Assembly (NCBI RefSeq): GCF_000143415.4
Contig: NW_003314311.1
Span: forward strand, 124,001 to 188,000
Direction: 5' to 3'
Origin: Selaginella moellendorffii
Lineage: Eukaryota; Streptophyta; Lycopodiopsida; Selaginellales; Selaginellaceae
Length of the DNA stretch: 64,000 bases
Shown piece by piece: positions 54,881 to 64,000 of the stretch. The notes beneath the pieces were generated by a model that was not told the DNA's origin, made no database searches, and saw only the letters and a program-made list of their open reading frames with translations. The number at the start of each line of letters is the position of its first letter. Within the stretch, counting starts at the first letter, position 1. The position numbers and the translations under genes were made by a program.

Positions 54881-55221
54881 CAATTATGAACATCCTACTT
54901 GGTTTCCATCCCTTTTCATTTGAGCTAATAAGAAGTGGTAGTTCAAAGAAGATGTTGCCATTGTATTTGGATGGGAGCTCGCTAGCGGGCCTATACAAAA
55001 ACGAGCGCAAGCCAGGAGAATTGGAAAGCATTCCAAACAACTTTAAATATCAATGAAGTTGAAGTTGGCAGATTCTTGACTAGTGATTGGAGATCCAAAA
55101 ATTTGAATCTCCTTGAACTTGGAATATTGCAAATCCCAATGCTATCCACTTTCATCCACACTCAAAAGAAGAAACTCCAATCATTCAACTACACTAATGT
55201 TATTGTGAATCATAGCTTCCA

Positions 55222-55542
55222 ATGAAACAGAATCGAGAAAAAAATCGAAACCTCAACAAACAAAACTTTCTGAAACAAAACTTTGGGAAAAAGAAAGCAA
55301 TGGGTGATCTTGGTAATGCAAAAGAAAAACTCTCCATTTTATTGCCTTTAGGTTTTGGAAGTTTGAACTTTTATGATAAGGTCCGTCAAAAGTATAAAAA
55401 GACTATGCTGTTATACAATACTAAAATTCTATATTGTCTTCCAATCTTTTTACCAGATTCAAAAATATGCTCAAAGTTATCATGCCAAGTATTTAGAGTT
55501 AGAATGAAAAGAAATATCACCTCAAACATGTGTCATTACTAA
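55222..55542 (+). CDS. Hypothetical 106-aa open frame
   Basis: ATG to TAA, 106 codons, strongly basic N-terminus (KQNREKNRNLNKQNF), with no recognised domain. The frame may be chance in AT-rich DNA. Confidence 0.2.
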   Translation: MKQNREKNRNLNKQNFLKQNFGKKKAMGDLGNAKEKLSILLPLGFGSLNFYDKVRQKYKKTMLLYNTKILYCLPIFLPDSKICSKLSCQVFRVRMKRNITSNMCHY

Positions 55543-55581
55543 TATGCCATTATGAAACTTAAGGATGGTTTAGGGTTTAAA

Positions 55582-56200
55582 CCCCCCCCCCCCCCCCTTC
55601 CCCCTTGAGGAACACACGCTTTGGGCTTTCACCCCAAACCACCCTTAGTACTAAGAGTTAGTCTCTGGGACAAGCTCAAAACTTACTAAATATGGAATGG
55701 CCTTAGATTGCAAATTTGGACATGGGACGAACACCATTGTGTTCAGGCCGACCTCTACATTCTGTAGACATGCTAAATGAGTGAATCTAGACACTTTCCA
55801 TAAATAGCATTTGGGACTGAAATGAGACTAACACAACGGGCGTGATAGCGAGCAAACACAATAAGCTATCATCCGGTGATATTGAGGGATTAGTCTCAAT
55901 ACGCGAGGGTTCTTGCCAAGCCAGTGCAAGACAGAGCAAAAGAGAACTAACAAGCCGGGCCAAGTATGCTTGGCTAAATAGACACTTAAGAATTCTTTCC
56001 TTATGCTCATCCAGCCAAGTATAGATGCTAAGTCCAGTTTACTAACACTTGGACAAAAGGGGCTATTGAAGGGAACCAGCAGTACCAACCTCCTGCCGTC
56101 ATGGCAGTAAAGAAAGAGTGCCCGTAAGGACTGACCAATAAGTATCTTTTGATACCCGAAGTCACATTTGCGACAATTCCTCTTGAAACACCAATATGCA
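55582..56200 (-). repeat. Inverted 5' part of the dispersed ~0.9 kb LTR family
   Basis: The reverse complement matches 60309-60900: cgcaaatgtgacttcggg, then 'gtactgctggttccc', 'tcaatatc..gatagctta', 'gggcgtgatag'-type and 'gtgaaagcccaaagcgtg'. It stops at a run of 16 C at 55582-55597, which corresponds to the G-run in the other copies. Confidence 0.7.
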
Positions 56201-56292
56201 ATGAACTCTTGAGGCATGGCATGAGAGATGGAGGTATATAGCTGACAACAATGAAGTTTCCAGTAGTGATAAAGTGAGCTTATCCTTGGGAA

Positions 56293-57644
56293 TTGGAGAT
56301 GCCAGATTATGCACTAACCCATCGAGAGGTTGCAAAAGGCAACAATGAAGACATGCTGGATGACGAAGATGGTGGCCATAAGAATATTGACGCTGTTAGT
56401 GCCAATGGTGAGGAAAGTGAAAATGGTAATAAGAACGACTTGCAAGAAATTCATCAGGAGGAAGTGGAGCAAGAGAACCAAGACGTGCAAGAAGTTCTAC
56501 CATGACAAAGGCGTGCAAATCCACAATTGGAGGAATTAATCAATAATAATGATAATCATCCAAAGTTTACCTGTAACCAAGGAACTTCTCAAGGTATATT
56601 TCTCTTAATTCTCTCCTATTCTTAGTTCCTCAAAATGGTTGCAACAAGAATTGTCATAAGTAACTTCATTCTAGCTTGTCTTGATGCCTAAGAAGAGGTC
56701 TTGAAGGAACTTACATTTTTAACACACCACATGATAGTATGTAAATTTTTCTTAATTTCACATCTTAGCTTTGTCTTCTCCCTCTAAATTTACCTTGTTT
56801 CTCTAGTGGCATTCCGTGGTGAAGTTGGGATCTTTATTGGCTCCTACAATTCATTAATGGCATCTTTCAAGTAAAATGCTGAGAATATGGCTATTTGGAA
56901 AAAGTGGGAGCACTTTTATTAAAAGATCCATAGGTGACCACTTAAGAGTATAAACTTCATGCTCTTTGATATGCTAGATGGTTTTCCAAACGCTGATGGT
57001 GATGTCCCAAGCTGGAACATCCTAACTAAAGACCACTTAAAGGATGCATTCCTTCTGGCAATAGTTCTCCTTCACACAACTAGTCAAGTTGCCTTCATTC
57101 TCTTGAATTACCATAATTGGATGTCCTGTCTTATATGGTATGCAATGCGAGTTAACTTCAAGATGTTCTCTTCCAGATGCATCATGGATAGTGTTCAAGT
57201 CAAGACCAAAGGCATCCTATGCATACCAAAGAAGGTTAGAAATCATCTTGTATTTTGGGTTGTCTTTAAAAACTTTATTATTCAGGTTATGATGTGGATG
57301 TGTTCTATAGAAGAGAAAATGAGGGTTTCCATGATAGTGAGCATGTTGCATGGGTTTTGCTAGGGTATGATATCTCTACTGACATCATACCAAATCTCGT
57401 AGACCACGACATCTGCAACACATTGTCTAGGTATTAATTCCAATCTCCATTGACAATGCATGTCCTACTTGAGCTTTATTGCCCAACTAAGGGTGTTGTC
57501 ATCGATTGTAGAGCAGGTAATGATTCGATAGTCAAGGTAGCATATGACTTTAGTAGATCAGTATTTGCAATTGAAGAGTATAAGTTCTTCAAATGCTGTT
57601 TTAGAGGTTTTCATCCTTCTCTATCAATTGCTTCTATGACGTAA
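56293..57644 (+). pseudogene. Relic of a DNA-methyltransferase-like gene
   Basis: An acidic frame (56293-56505) is followed after a spacer by 56959-57363 and 57450-57644. In the latter, MLFDMLDGFPNADGDVPSW stands where a beta-class methyltransferase has its DPPY motif. NILTKDHLKDAFLLAIVLL fits the next helix. ELYCPTKGVVIDCRAG, followed by SVFAIEE, resembles the SAM-binding motif (D-F-G-G-t, then a-GIE). This order (DPPY first, SAM motif last) is that of beta-class enzymes. PP has become ML, and stops separate the pieces, so it is dead. The assignment is by motif layout only. It resembles the end of the minus-strand ParB-like gene. Confidence 0.4.
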
Positions 57645-57839
57645 TTTATGATGTTTTAAAAATTTATATGCAATATATATTTAGTTTTTTAGAAGTCTTC
57701 TTAGGTATGTATAGCATAGTATATACAATGTGAGTTTTCCCCTGAATTGAGAAGGAGTTATATAGAAAATCTATTTATCAATAATACAGTAAAAGAGAGT
57801 TGAATGCATCCACTTGCAATTAGAAAAGCATGTCACATA

Positions 57840-57925
57840 TCAATGTGATAATGATAGTGATAGTGACAATGTCAGTGTTAGTGATAGTGACAGCCATAGT
57901 GTCAATGTCAGAAATAGTTACAATG
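57840..57925 (+). repeat. Short degenerate repeat (agtgatagtgac units)
   Basis: Units of gatagtgaca(g/a)tg encode SDSD-type low complexity (DSDSDNVSVSDSDSHS) in one frame. Not evidence of a gene. Confidence 0.7.
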
Positions 57926-58689
57926 CTAGTTTGTCAAATTTCATAATGACAAGTATATTACCTATAGGTGATACCATTTTAAAAAAAAAAGGGCAAGTGG
58001 GAGGGATGGATAATATTATAGTGTAAGAACTATTAATAGCTAGAAATTTAGTAGAGTGGCCTAAAAATACTATATTCAGCACTTGTGGATGTAGTATTTA
58101 CTAATGGAATATTTTTCCTCACTATAAAGTGATAATGGTTATGTGTTCTCAACTTTTTCTGGATTTTCCTATACATACCTTCCACACCAGTTCTTGGACA
58201 ATTGTGACATCTGTCTTATCCAAATAAAAGTAGCATATGGGACATTAAAGATAGTATGTGTTCATTCTTTCAAAAGTTTCAATTATATCTAGAGCAAGAA
58301 CTTGAAGAAACATCTGGCATCGCTCTTAAAGCACTTGAGGCAATTCATCTTTAGTAACAATATCTAGAATTATTATTTGGAAAAGAGATTTCTTGTTTAG
58401 TCACACTCGGGGTTACAAAAGGAAGAGCCTCACAACAATTGTTGTGTGGAGGGAAGGATGGAATGTTAGTAGAAGTTTAAACAAACTAAATTTTCAATGT
58501 TGAATGCATCCCTTATTAATAACTATACTAAGAAAAGATCTAGAGGTTCTTGAAAGTTTAGATTGTCAGTATCAAAAATGGGACTTCAAAATTATAACAA
58601 TGTCAGAACCTCTTGTATATATAATAATGTCTTTATACATGCCAGAATACTATCATTCTCAAAAATTTAAAATTCTTCACTTTACTCAT
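57926..58689. other. AT-rich spacer
   Basis: No gene or repeat recognised beyond a short frame at 58504-58698. Confidence 0.4.
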
Positions 58690-59135
58690 AATGAATAAGC
58701 AAGGCTTTTTCTGCTTGTACTCATGTTCTTGCCCTTTCCTGCAAAATATTGATAAGCAAACATAGACAAGAATATAGGAGAACATAAGAAAAGAAGAAGA
58801 ATGATAAGAGAATAGAATAGAACTCAATATTGAACCCCAAAGGTGTAAGTAAGGATAAGTATATATCACTTTCTCAACTCTATTTTGCACAAACAGTCAT
58901 AGGCAAGAGAAAAGATGGTTAATTTAATGTAAATGCATATAATAGTGAGTGAGGGTTGTTTTTCAGCACATATAAGTGCTACTTATATACTAACCATTCC
59001 TAATTACTTTTTGCTTAAGTTGAGTTTTTCTTCTTTGGATGTCTAAGTTTATGCATAACTCCATTTTGCCTAAAGTTTCTTCTTTTATTCTGCTTGGGAT
59101 GATACACAAGATAAAACATTTACCTCTTCATTATA
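58690..59135. repeat. Dispersed repeat, copy 2 of 2
   Basis: Matches 19120-19590 in the same orientation, ending aagataaaacatttacctct. Confidence 0.7.
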
Positions 59136-59599
59136 GCTACTATTGAATAGTCATATAATCTGACCTCTTTTTTGATGTTCCTTATTTCGTTAAAAAGGGT
59201 GTGACCCTATAAACAACTCTAATTGCTTCTTTACAGTAGTCTATCCAACCTTACTAATAGGTTTAGTTTGTTTGCTCATGAAGGTTAGGGCCTCTAACTT
59301 CTCTTTTATGTCACTTGCAAAAAAAGGCATAGCATCTTTTAAAAGCTAGGTGATACTCAGAGCAGCAAAGGTGGCTGACTCTATTGGTCATTTCCTTATT
59401 GATGATAGTCAGAAGTTGTTTGAGTGGTTGTGCATTTATGTTAAATAAGAAAGTTGCCCCCTAACTCATTTAATTTGGTGCATTTCTCATAAAACATGAA
59501 CACTATAACCTTTCTAAGAGTTCATTCTTTGGCAATGGTCTAAATTAGAGTATACATTGACAAGGATAACAATCTTCCCTAGGGGGGGAGAGTGTTGTA

Positions 59600-60305
59600 A
59601 ATATAATAGTAATGTTGAACCCTTTATCAAACCCTCTAATGCTACTAGAGTTTATTGGCATTTCAAGTATACTTGGATCGGATAAGCATAATGACAAAAT
59701 TTCTATGTGGTATTAACTAAATATACTTAGCCTAGTAAGGAATTCCTATCCCGTTATATCTTGCACTAACTAGTGATATAAACCCTTGTAATATTAAGCT
59801 TGGTCTCTTAATATTTTGCTATATAGTAACTTATTGTGTCTACCAAAACACCCTTGCTATCATACCCTATGTATCGGTATTAATGGCTATTTATGGAAAG
59901 TATTTAGATATATTAGTTAGGCATATCTATAGAATGTATAGATTGTTCTGAACACAATGGTATTGTTCCTATGTCCAAATTCACAATTTACCACCATTCC
60001 ATATTTAGTAAAATTTTGTGATTGTCCTAAAAACTAATTATTGGGAATGAGGTGAAAGCCCAAAACATGCATTCCTCAATATTGGGGGGGGGGGGATTTC
60101 TAGATATATAGTAGAGATAGTGGGTAGATCAAGCATGGTTGACCAACTTAAGGCATAGTTTAACTCTCAATTAATGGAGTACCCATATCCTCATGTTAAG
60201 CCAATATTATGTTAAACTACCTCCAAAGTCTGTTTAGCTATATTTTGCATGTTAGTCCTAGCATTAGATGCTGGAAGCTCTAGGATTGCTCAAACATCAA
60301 TCCAT
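59600..60305 (+). repeat. Diverged copy of the ~0.9 kb LTR family
   Basis: It contains the 'cttattgtgtctaccaaaac' block, 'gtgaaagcccaaaaca', a G-run (60084-60095) and 'tagtagagatagtgggtaga'. It ends three bases before the next LTR begins, so the two lie back to back in the same orientation. Confidence 0.6.
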
Positions 60306-60308
60306 GCT

Positions 60309-61220
60309 TGTCACGAATGTGACTTCAGATATCGAAAGGTACTTGTCGGCTAATCCTTATGGACACTCTCTTCTTACTGCCACGACGGTAGGAGGTCAGT
60401 ACTACTGGTTCCCTTTATAGTCTCCGCCCAAGCTAGTTGAGAAATTGGTCAGCACATGTGCACTTAGACCGGAAGGGCACTAAGGAAGGAAATCCTAAGT
60501 TGTCATTAAGTCAAGCATATTTGACACGGTGACGAGAAACTCATGATGCTGACTTGCACTTACTAGTGTTGGGAACCCCCACGATAATGAGACTAATCCC
60601 TCAATATTCGCTAAATGATAGCTTACCATGTCTGCTAAACACCCTTGCTATCATGCCCTTTGTGTTAGTCTCATTTCGGTCCCAAATGCTATTTATGGAA
60701 AGTGTCTAGATTTGCTCATTTGGCATATCTACAAAATGTAGAGATTAACCTGAACACAATGGTATTCATCCCGTGTCCAAATTCACAATCTAGTGCCATT
60801 CCATATTTAGTAAGTTTCGAACTTGTCCCAGAGACTAACTCCTGATACTAAGGGAGGCTTGGGGTGAAAGCCCAAAGCATGTGTTTCTCAAGGGGGAGGG
60901 GGCTGTGGGGGGTTCCAAATGTATAGTAGGGATAGTGGTTGGAATGCATGTCCGACCACTTGAGACATTAGTTTGGCTCCTATTGGGTTATGTCGCTCCT
61001 TGTTCTGCATTCGGCTTGGAGCTCCACGCTGCTCTAGTCAATAGGGTACCCTCCTCCTCGCATTAGGCCACCGGTATGCCAAAATTGTGCCAGACTCCGT
61101 CTGACATCATTTTGTGTGTAGGTGCTGGATATGGGGAGCTGGTGCTCATGGGATTGTATCGGACCCTCATTTCGTAGCATAATGGGCTTGGAGCTCAGTT
61201 CCAAATTCAGGTGCGTTATA
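60309..61220 (+). repeat. 5' LTR of the gypsy element
   Basis: It starts TGTCACGAATGTGAC and ends GTGCGTTATA, where a CA end has probably become TA by a C-to-T change. Seven partial copies of the same family are scattered over the window. Confidence 0.7.
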
Positions 61221-61222
61221 TT

Positions 61223-61234
61223 TGGTATCAAAGG
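61223..61234 (+). other. Primer-binding site (tRNA-Met)
   Basis: TGGTATCAAAGG lies two bases after the LTR and differs by one or two bases from the tRNA-Met complement. Confidence 0.8.
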
Positions 61235-61566
61235 AATTGTCTCAACGATTCCTATCCAACTTTTGTCAAATTTTTTGACTCAAGTTGCATACGCAAAGAC
61301 TTTTCTAGTAGATCCAAAGCGACTTGTATCAGTCAGGAACTTTGCATCCCAATCCTTTGAGGAACGCTTTTGCAATTGGAAGGACATATCGGGACGTCCT
61401 TCGGACTTCAATGTGATATGATTTTGTCTAGCACCATAAATCCGTTTTATATATTTGTTGAAGAAGTTCATACCAAACACCATCAGGATTAGTTGGATTG
61501 CACCATTCAATAAGAACGTTGTATGCATGTTTAGTTACTGATAGAGGTATGCATGCAACTAACAGG

Positions 61567-62181
61567 ATGGTGAAACGGAACCGTGTTGATGATGCTGAAA
61601 CCTCTAAATGGGCGAATCAAGAGGAGGAAACTCTTGCTAGAGATGCTGCGGAAGAGGTAGAGGCTGAGTCAGAAGAGGAAGAGCCAGATGTTGCGGTGCT
61701 GCAGCATACGGCTCAGGAAGTCAAGATCGAGAATTTGCAAAAGGAGATTCGCAAATTGAAGAAGGAGAACAAGAAGAGGAAGAAAGAAGCTAAGGCAGCT
61801 AGACAAACTAAGCCTAAGCAACCGGACTCCTCTTCAAGTTCTGAGGATGATGAAGTTCTGCAGCCGCCCCTAGTTGTACGAGTTTCAAAGTTCAAGCCTC
61901 CGAAACCACCCAATTTCAGAGGCATGCGGGACTATAAGGTTTTGGAAGACTGGGTTTACGATATAGAAAACTATTTCATAGCGACAGATGTAGATGATCG
62001 TACAAAATTTGCATGCGCACAATCTTTTCTTACCGATCATGCCAAAACTTGGTGGTGCCAAGTGTGTGTTGAAAAAGGGCACACTAGAAGTTGGACCAAG
62101 ATGCAGTTTTGCATCCGTAAGGAATACTTGCCGGATGATCTTGGTCTGAGACTTCGTGCGGAGCTGCGGCGGTTAAAGTAG
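61567..62181 (+). pseudogene. gypsy Gag (capsid)
   Basis: ATG at 61567 is preferred over the upstream start because Gag-like sequence begins there (VKRNRVDDAE). It has an acidic stretch and a lysine-rich coiled coil (KIENLQKEIRKLKKENKKRK), then PPNFRGMRDYKVLEDWVYDI, FACAQSFLTDHAKTWW and RKEYLPDDLGLRLR, the standard Gag core. After the TAG at 62179 the frame changes and continues (YFLEGLSSLSRTEIL). Confidence 0.8.
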
Positions 62182-62456
62182 CGAGGGGATCTTATGCATT
62201 ACGTTAATGTGTTTGCTCAGAAGCACATTATAATTGCAAATATGAAGATGCTCAGAGTTATTTTCTGGAAGGTTTAAGTTCACTTTCTCGCACTGAGATT
62301 TTGAAGTTTAAGCCAAAGACGTACCTAGAGTGTAAGAAGGCAGCACAGCAAGTTGCCTTTAGTCACTCGCTCATGGAACAATATCAACAACCATATGCTG
62401 GTAACTCGAATAAGAATAGGAATTCTGGGAATAAACAAGGTGATTGGAAATAGAGG

Positions 62457-62876
62457 GTGGAAGGTAGGTTCCACCTTGGAGGCTCACAACCAATGGTTAA
62501 CAAAGGTGGTTGGAGACCACCAGCAGCTTCTTTTGGTCCTAAGCCCTTTGTTCCTCCTCCTGGTGGGTACAAGCAGCAGCAACCTGCAAAACCTGCTCCT
62601 AGCGGAACAGGTAGTGTGGGTCATTGCTTCCATTGTGGAGAGTCAGGACATAAGTTCTCGGAATGTCCTAACAAGCATAAGACAAGGTCTCATGTTAATG
62701 TCATGAGGGAAGATGGTGGTGGTGAAGCCGAAGGGGTTGACGAGTTGGTTAATGCAGACTATGAGGAAGAAGAGGTGAGTAACTTTCGTTGCTTTCCTCA
62801 AGCTTTTCTTGCAGTCAATGCAAAAACTGATCTGTTAATGTATCTAGTAGACTTTGTCCGTGGACACCGAATCTGA
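62457..62876 (+). pseudogene. gypsy nucleocapsid zinc knuckle and linker
   Basis: CFHCGESGHKFSEC (C-x2-C-x4-H-x4-C) at about 62626-62667, followed by an acidic linker. A TAG at 62452-62454 before it stands where KQRVEG would be expected. The zinc knuckle binds element RNA. Confidence 0.8.
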
Positions 62877-63137
62877 GTGATGATTGACATGGGAGCTACG
62901 CACGCGTGATATCTGAAGACTTAGTTAAGTTATTAGGATTGAATGCTAAGCAAATGTCGCCTATGCACTTCCGGTTTGCGGAAGGTGGGCAAGTGGGCAG
63001 AAAGTTTGTGAGTGACATTCCAATAAAAATATCCAAGTGGAAAGAAGGAGTGGACTTGGTAGTGTTGAAGATACCAGATTTTCAGGAGGGCCACTCAAAA
63101 AGCAGCTAAGAAGGGATGTCGGACCTTTTGGGTTCAA
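62877..63137 (+). pseudogene. gypsy protease relic
   Basis: VMIDMGATHA stands where a functional copy has D(T/S)GA(T/S)H, with the glycine kept and T changed to M. The remainder is frame-shifted, with a fragment RKFVSDIPIKISKW in another frame. Inactive. Confidence 0.6.
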
Positions 63138-63990
63138 GTGAAGGAAGCTGAGAGTGTTGGTAACTCAGTTCGAATCAGTGACAGGGTTGATCCTATACCA
63201 AAGAAAATATTAGAGTTGTTGGCAAGGAATCAGGATATCTTCCTGAAGGATTTGCCGCCAGGGCTACCTTCTAGCCATGAGGTTGATCATCGGATTGAGG
63301 TTATTCCGGGTTCTAAACCACCTACGAAAGCTCCATATCGGTTGAACATCAAGGAGATGGCTGAACTCAAGAAGCAACTTACGGAGCTTCTTGACAAAGG
63401 TCATATCCGACCAAGCAAGTCACCTTATGGAGCGCCGGTCCTTTTTGTTATGAAAAAGGATGGAACCATGAGGATGTGTATCGACTATCGAGCACTCAAC
63501 AAAATCACGGTCAAGAACAGTTATCCTTTGCCTCGCATTGATGACTTGTTTGACCAACTCTTAAAGGTTAAGTATTTTACGCGACTTGATTTGCAATCCG
63601 GGTATCATTAGATATGGGTGGCGGATCAGGATGTGGAGAAGACAACCTTTAAGACTCGGTATAGATCTTATGAGTTCTTTGTCATGCCGTTCGGGTTATG
63701 CAATGCTCCGGCAACGTTCAGCACTATGATGGATAGAATATTCGGAGATTATTTGGACACATTCGTTGTCCTATACATCAACGATGTTCTAGTTTTCAAT
63801 GAAACATTGGAGGATCATTTGAAACACTTGGAGTTGGTGTTTTAGAAATTGCAGGAACACAAATTGTATGCTAAGGAAAGTAAATGCGCTTTTGGACAAT
63901 TGCGTGTAAACTTTCTCAGACATATAGTTGGTGGTGGCGTAATTGAGGTTAATCCAAAAAAGGTGGAAGCAGTGAAGCCTTAGGAAGTCC
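63138..63990 (+). pseudogene. gypsy reverse transcriptase with YIND in place of YIDD
   Basis: Clear RT motifs: [80 protein letters not shown] and VLYINDVLVFNE. The catalytic YIDD reads YIND (AAC at 63780-63782), a G-to-A change that would abolish polymerase activity. A TAG at 63609-63611 (YH-stop-IWV, expected Q) and another at 63843 break the frame. The sequence then continues with KLQEHKLYAKESKCAFG to the window end. Confidence 0.88.
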
Positions 63991-64000
63991 CGACCATTGT

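Larger units (their letters stand above)
60309..64000 (+). mobile_element. Ty3/gypsy element, 5' LTR to RT, running off the window
   Basis: A 912-bp LTR (60309-61220) is followed by a tRNA-Met-type primer site (61223), Gag with zinc knuckle, a decayed protease, and RT to the end of the window. Internal stops are mostly TAG where CAG (Q) is expected. RNase H, integrase and the 3' LTR lie beyond 64000. Confidence 0.85.

Noticed and set aside
55571-55577. Telomere-like TTTAGGG
   Set aside because: A single unit, no array.

Overview
This window looks like nuclear DNA from a vascular plant, made almost entirely of transposable elements. The evidence is Ty3/gypsy and Ty1/copia fragments with plant tRNA-Met primer sites, a bulb-type (GNA-like) lectin pseudogene, a Cassandra-type miniature retrotransposon with 5S-rRNA-like LTRs, and long AT-rich intergenic DNA. 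Cassandra elements are known from ferns and seed plants, so a bryophyte or alga is less likely. I cannot name the species; a large-genome fern or gymnosperm would fit. There is a 100-base assembly gap at 3793-3892. I see no tRNA gene, CRISPR array or bacterial feature.

Layout. 1-5.4 kb: 3' end of a copia element and a decayed gypsy element. 6.3-12.15 kb: a minus-strand lectin pseudogene split by a 4.93 kb gypsy element with 175-bp LTRs. 13.8-17.3 kb: relics of two gypsy elements and a Penelope-like RT fragment between 31-bp direct repeats. 20.24-20.83 kb: an intact Cassandra element with identical LTRs. 27.2-34.7 kb: a large non-coding LTR element in minus orientation whose ~1.8 kb LTRs carry a 12-bp-unit minisatellite. 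34.7-37.47 kb: part of a minus-strand gypsy element. 52-61 kb: repeat mosaic, with a relic of a DNA-methyltransferase-like gene at 56.3-57.6 kb. 60.3-64 kb: another gypsy element (LTR, gag, protease, RT) running off the window.

The unusual part is 37.5-51.7 kb. A divergent gene pair faces away from a ~2.9 kb intergenic region. The minus-strand gene (about 42.09 to 37.47 kb) has a possible ParB-like domain, a methylase-like C-terminal motif, a long acidic region, a proline-rich repeat and the first motif of an FCP1/HAD phosphatase domain, where a gypsy element cuts it off. The plus-strand gene (45.22-48.36 kb) encodes a DDE-type protein with D, D and E in recognisable contexts (DN...GHTHED). 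Both genes have extremely short introns (38-57 nt), nearly all phase 1. Removing them restores one reading frame across the minus-strand gene. The block also carries about two dozen copies of a 24-bp near-palindrome (half-site RATGGCRTGWGG followed by its inverse complement). Copies lie in the intergenic region, inside coding repeats, and directly upstream of the 3' splice sites of several short introns. I saw no copies outside 37.7-51.7 kb. This combination is my best candidate for an undescribed mobile or introner-like system. The copy is decayed: two nonsense codons, a frameshift, a gypsy truncation and a solo-LTR insertion.
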